From the NCBI GenBank assembly GCA_024336345.1, contig JANFOG010000018.1:310001-374000 (forward strand): DNA of 64,000 nucleotides, read 5' to 3'. The position numbers and the translations under genes were made by a program. The stretch is from Mariannaea sp. PMI_226. Taxonomy: Eukaryota > Ascomycota > Sordariomycetes > Hypocreales > Nectriaceae. The notes below the pieces were generated by a model that saw nothing but the letters and a program-made list of their open reading frames with translations, was not told the DNA's origin and did no database searches. Numbering within the stretch: position 1 is the first letter of the stretch; each line of letters starts with the position of its first letter. This document shows positions 59,632 to 64,000 of this stretch, in pieces.

Positions 59632-62600
59632 ACCGCATGCGAGAATGATTCGCCTTGTGGTTGCCAAAGATCTCTTAATTTCACGCCAAATAGTAATTGA
59701 TTTATGCAATGCAGCAGAAACGAGATCGAAAGGCGGCAAAGCGTTACTAGCAGCGTTGAATTCGCAAAAGTACGAATAGTCGGACAATGAATAGTACTTT
59801 ATTAGTTTTTAATATAAACAGTATTTCAGCATTCAAGATTTTTTTTTTTTTTTTTTTTGGATATTCAACGTATGGAGTATCACTAAGCGGGATCCGTGGA
59901 CCGCTTGTGCAGATTAGGCCCTTCCTATGTCCAATTAAGGGCAAAGTCAGCCATTCCTGACGACCTTGTAATCTCACAGCTGGATAGCTTACGATGATGG
60001 TAATTGTGCGTAAGAAAAAGTTTGGATGGAACTTGATTACTATTTACAACTAACACTTTTCACCGTCGCCACCACAACTAGGACAAGAAAAACAGCCAGG
60101 GCTGTCGTGACAGGAGGCTGAGACCAGCAGCCTCCGGACGATCGGTATGTATTATTGACTGAAGAGGCGCTAGCAATTGTTCATCGTGGGTCTAGATTGA
60201 TGCAAGCCGATTTCGATCCCGAAAAACAAACCTGTGGACGATTTCTACAGTGCTGAGAAACATCATCATAACAGCGTCGTGATTGTCTGAAATGCGTATA
60301 CAGGAACACATAAACAAGGAATGGAGCCCTAGTGAGTTTGCTAAATGATTCTAATTGTTAAGTAGATATTTAGCATGGCAAGAATTGAGAGGCTGAAGAA
60401 GTTTGGGCAACAAGAAGAGGTTACTAAGATGAAATATTTTGGCTAACTGGAGGCCACTCTGAACGCCCGTGTCCGTGAGAAGCCCCCGACCTCCTAGGCA
60501 ATTGCCGTGGCGCCCTTGTACTGTTTGATATTAGCAACCCGGAATGAGCTTACAGGCGTGAAACACAAGAATGCCGGCGCGAAAAGGGGTCATTCTGGCG
60601 CTTAGGCCCACACTCTCACCTTGAGGCTGGTGGGTGTGCATTCGTTTATTAGTGTAGCTTGAAGCAATTTTTTTTTTTTTTTGACTTCATCACAGCAAGA
60701 CAACCCAGCTAAAGGATGCATCGATGATTCAAGGGCGCTTCTAAACGATCCAACAGAGGTAGCGTTACGTATATGGATACCGAACGGGCAATATTGTGCT
60801 ACACGATTTCTTGGTTACGGTCATGAGACTGGCAATTCAAATGCACATTGGGTCGAGTTGAGGAGGCTCGGTGTAATGGTTTGTTTTATTAGTGAACGTG
60901 TTAATTAATTTAGTACTTTGATTCGCCAGGTCTGGGGCTGTGGGGGATTTATGGGCCTCCAAGAGCCTTGGTATGCGCGTAGTATCTTGTTTCGAGAAAT
61001 CTAGGGCCTCTAAACTGGACAACCCGCTGTCTGTGTGGAGGTGTTCCATTTTTCCATTTCCCGAGAACATGTTCAGGCACACAAATCCCTGAAAAGCGGC
61101 GATGGGGCCGGCGGAAGTGAATTGATGGAACATTGATTGGGTCCTTTTACATACGAAGTCCCAAGATCGAAATTTCGCGCCTCTCATGTGATCAAAATTG
61201 ATGTTGGGGGAACCCCGTATACGATATTGATACAATTATGCATAGAGCTCCTGAAAGACATCAACATCAAGGATGAGAAGATGCGCTTGGATTGGCTGGT
61301 GGGATCTTGGCCGGGAGCGGAGAGGACCAGTTGAGGCTCAGAATCAGGGGGACAAGGCATAACCAACGGAGCGATATCCTGAAGCAGTCATTTGTTCGGC
61401 TTACTCTCCGCAGCCTCTAGGTGAACACTGGGGCCCCGGAAAAGTGTCTCCTCCATCTGGCCTATTTTTGGGTCAGGTTTCCCTCTCTCTCTTCTTCTTT
61501 TTTTTTTTTTCCCGGTCACAAGGACGATAGCGTCGCCTGGTAACCACCGTACTGAGATGGGTCGGAGAGAGCTGACTTACCCGTGTCAGGGAAAATATCC
61601 ACGCCGGCTTGCCAAGCGGGGGGGGCAAGTCACCGTCGCACCACAGGCTGTCTTGAGAATTGCCGGTAGTATGGGGAAGTAAGCCAACGGTCTGCTCGCA
61701 TTAATCTTTGTTCCACCAGCTCTGTGCTTGGGGTCATCTTCTCTATTGCCGGGTTGTCACGAGTGCCTCCTGCTTGAGTCAATACAACCGAGGTGTGTAA
61801 CTCGTTGTCGAAAACAGCAACCTGCTGACAGGGCATTGGGACGAAGCTAAAATACTACGCATTAGTAGTACGTCGTCTGTCGAGTTTCTCTCCGGGGGTA
61901 GTGCATATTGCCCATTTGTTGTGACTCGGTACACCTCTTGATGATCCATCTTGTAGGACACTGCCCATACTTAGTGCCCCAGCCCAGATGTATTATCCTT
62001 GTGTGCTCGGGTTCTATGTAGCTCAGACATATTTTCGTACAAGGTAGCTCACCTTTGGCTACTCTTTACATCGTACTTCAGAGGAAAAGGATATCTGGAA
62101 TGGAATGGGGGACATGCCCACACCGAGAGGACCGGGCTGTGCCGGTTCCGTTCTGCGGATCCGGGATGTCTGCCTGTTGGTTGGTACTGTATCGCTAGAT
62201 CGACCCCACGTAGGGTATGTGAACCCTCCCCCTGTCAGAAGAGGTGACCCTTCTAGGCAGCTCAATTGAAGAGCAAGAAGCCTGTGTATGTAGGTTGTTT
62301 TTTGCGCAGTTAGTTGCCCATACATAGTAGATAGCGGTGCATCCCTCGCCATATGGTGTGGTAGGATCACAGACACCACATCTCCGACACACTCACCCCG
62401 GCTTCTGAACGAACTTGTTTTGGGTGTGTCAATGTACCCTCATGCGCCTGTATCCGTACTGGGGTAGGTGCCTACAGAGCGAGCAAAACAGGAGGTTGGT
62501 TGACCCCACAGCAGTCTTAAAGGGCTAACTTTCCCCGCGTTACCGCACCAGAGCCTACTGCAGCTCTTTTCTTTTCTTATCCACCCTTCGCTGAAAAGGA

Positions 62601-62660
62601 AAAAAAAAAAATCAAGAAAAAAAAAATCAAAAAAACCTCCAATTCCCAAAAGAGTCACAA
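59632..62660. other. Intergenic 3-kb stretch
   Basis: No gene is supported. It is rich in homopolymers: a T run of about 19 near 59840-59858, T runs near 60668-60681 and 61497-61510, and A/AT runs before the next gene (62597-62632). The open frame 60681-60908 is unrecognised. Confidence 0.45.
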
Positions 62661-64000
62661 ATGGACGTAAATTCAAATAGCACGAAGAAGAGGCGGCTTC
62701 AACCAGTGCCCAGGGCATCGTATCTGCAGGCAGATTTCCAGCGGAAACGCGCTTCTACCGCCTGCCAACTCTGTCGTACGCGAAAGACGAAGTGCGATAA
62801 CCAGCGGCCGAATTGCTCCAAATGTCGCGACCTAGGCGCCCGTTGCGTATATCATGATCAGCCAAACCCTGCATCGTACGTGCATCATCAGTTCTTCTTC
62901 TTGTGCTGCGCCGGATCCTAATCAGCCAAACCCCATTAAAAGTGAAATTCTCGATCGTCTTGACTACTTGATCCAATTAGTCGAGCCAGGTGCATCTTCA
63001 CGTCCAGCAAACCATGTACCGGGCAGTAGTAGTAGTAGGCAGGATACCATCCCTGCAAACAAAGCTTCCCTTGCCCCATATCTAGGGATTGGGTCCCAGG
63101 ACCAAGACATTTCTTGGGATACGGACGACACCAGAGCCGTAAGAGAAGATCTGTCTAGGGACAATGAGCCCAACGGTCCATTGCTGTCAACACAGACGCC
63201 ACAGACTCGCATTGGCCTTTGTGAGGACATACTCGAATGGCCCATTTTCCAGGGGAAATATGACCGACGAAGAACTGAAGCGCTTATATTTGACCCTACA
63301 CTAACCTGGCATCACGCTGACGAGCCCATGCTCACCGCTGAAGCCATCGAGAGCCCTCGTCAACTAGAGTATCAAGACCCTCGCCAGAGTCTTAGCGTTG
63401 GCCGGGGCATGCGCGAAGAAGACATTATGCATCTCATTGAGACCTTTCTTCTAACTGTCCATATAAAAAATCCAATTCTTGATCCAGGCTATTTGCGGAA
63501 GACTGCAAGATCAGTTGCTGAGAATGGATTCGGCTGGGAGGCTCAGAGTTGTCTTGTGGTCCGTTTCCCTCCTTTTCTTGCCTCCCCCATTCCCCCCCAT
63601 CTCCCCTCCCGCCTCTTTTCACCTTATCTAGTCGTCGTCAACTCCTGGCTCTGCTGACTTACGTGTTCATATGTAGTTGATAGCATGTGCCCTTGCAGCT
63701 ATAGCATCTCCATTTACGCGCCAACCCATTCCGGATAGAGATGGTCTATTGCGAGATTTGGATAATAGCTTGATGAATACGCCAGGTTATTCTACAGCCG
63801 AACTCTACTACACCGCTGCACGCAAACGAATCGGTCTCATCACAAATACCTTGCTCGCTACAGAATGCCATTTTTTAACGGGAGTCTACGAAATGTATTC
63901 CCTGAGACCTCTTCAAGCATCTATATCCTTCAACAGAGCTTGTGTGGCGTTTCAAACTCTGGCCTGGATGAAGCCTGAATCTTACATTGCTGATTGTCAG
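62661..64000 (+). CDS. Zn2Cys6 transcription factor, 3' end beyond window
   Basis: Partial gene. Exons 62661-62875, 62943-63558 and 63677 to the window end, giving 385 residues so far with no stop. Phases agree at both introns; the first acceptor (AAAAG at 62942) is the only one that keeps frame. The zinc cluster at ~34-61 is CQLCRTRKTKC, DNQRPNC, SKCRDLGARC. A coiled linker (SEILDRLDYLIQLVEP, ~72-87) could mediate dimer formation. A regulatory domain follows, with EEDIMHLIETFLLTVHIKNPILD, SCLVLIACALAAIASPF and GVYEMYSLRPLQASISFN, typical of fungal zinc-cluster regulators. Targets are unknown. A long A-rich leader (62597-62640) precedes the start. Confidence 0.88.

Overview
The window is nuclear DNA of a filamentous ascomycete, probably a sordariomycete, although the order is my guess. 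The evidence is short introns with GTAAGT- or GTATGT-like donors, CTRAC-like branch sites, and gene families typical of Pezizomycotina: HET, WSC, CFEM, SAT4-type rhodopsin-fold, Zn2Cys6 regulators and a LaeA-like methyltransferase. Most genes have introns, so their reading frames had to be joined across splice sites. No rRNA, convincing tRNA, CRISPR array or intact transposon was seen.

Layout. 1.3-12.4 kb: secreted acid phosphatase (+), convergent small WSC protein (-), HET-domain protein (+), unknown secreted protein (+), and a LaeA-like methyltransferase relic with two frameshifts (+). 12.4-16.7 kb: gene-poor, with an A20-G28 tract. 16.7-18.6 kb: membrane-anchored kelch protein (+). 19.6-29.7 kb: two back-to-back divergent pairs, regulator/regulator and then acyl/aryl-CoA ligase/organic-anion transporter. 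30.3-31.1 kb: CFEM GPI-type protein (-). 31.1-44.3 kb: gene-poor, holding a previously easy-to-miss three-exon defensin gene (35.4-35.8 kb, -) and a 7TM SAT4-type protein (40.1-41.6 kb, -). 44.3-46.6 kb: berberine-bridge-like flavin oxidase (+). 49.9-53.5 kb: NmrA/isoflavone-reductase-like protein (+) convergent with a Zn2Cys6 regulator (-). 57.9-59.6 kb: sugar transporter (+). 62.7 kb to the end: a Zn2Cys6 regulator (+) cut by the window edge.

The best functional unit is 19.6-29.7 kb. Its two divergent promoters carry all five non-coding copies of a 9-bp element (TCCGGTGGA/TCCACCGGA) that I found. Three of them lie between the ligase and transporter genes and two between the regulator genes. 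The flanking bases co-vary as ATCC-GGT-GGAT or TTCC-GGT-GGAA, as expected for a dimeric regulator. The ligase ends in the peroxisomal signal AKL and the transporter belongs to the Dal5-like anion:cation symporters. I infer a small catabolic regulon for uptake and CoA activation of an organic (possibly aromatic or phenylpropanoid) acid, controlled by one or both neighbouring regulators.

The second notable item is the defensin. A signal peptide, a Lys-Arg processing site and a mature region of about 43 residues carry the CxxxC / GGxC / CxC cysteine framework of classical insect-type defensins, spread over exons of 138, 50 and 19 bases, so ordinary ORF calling misses it.
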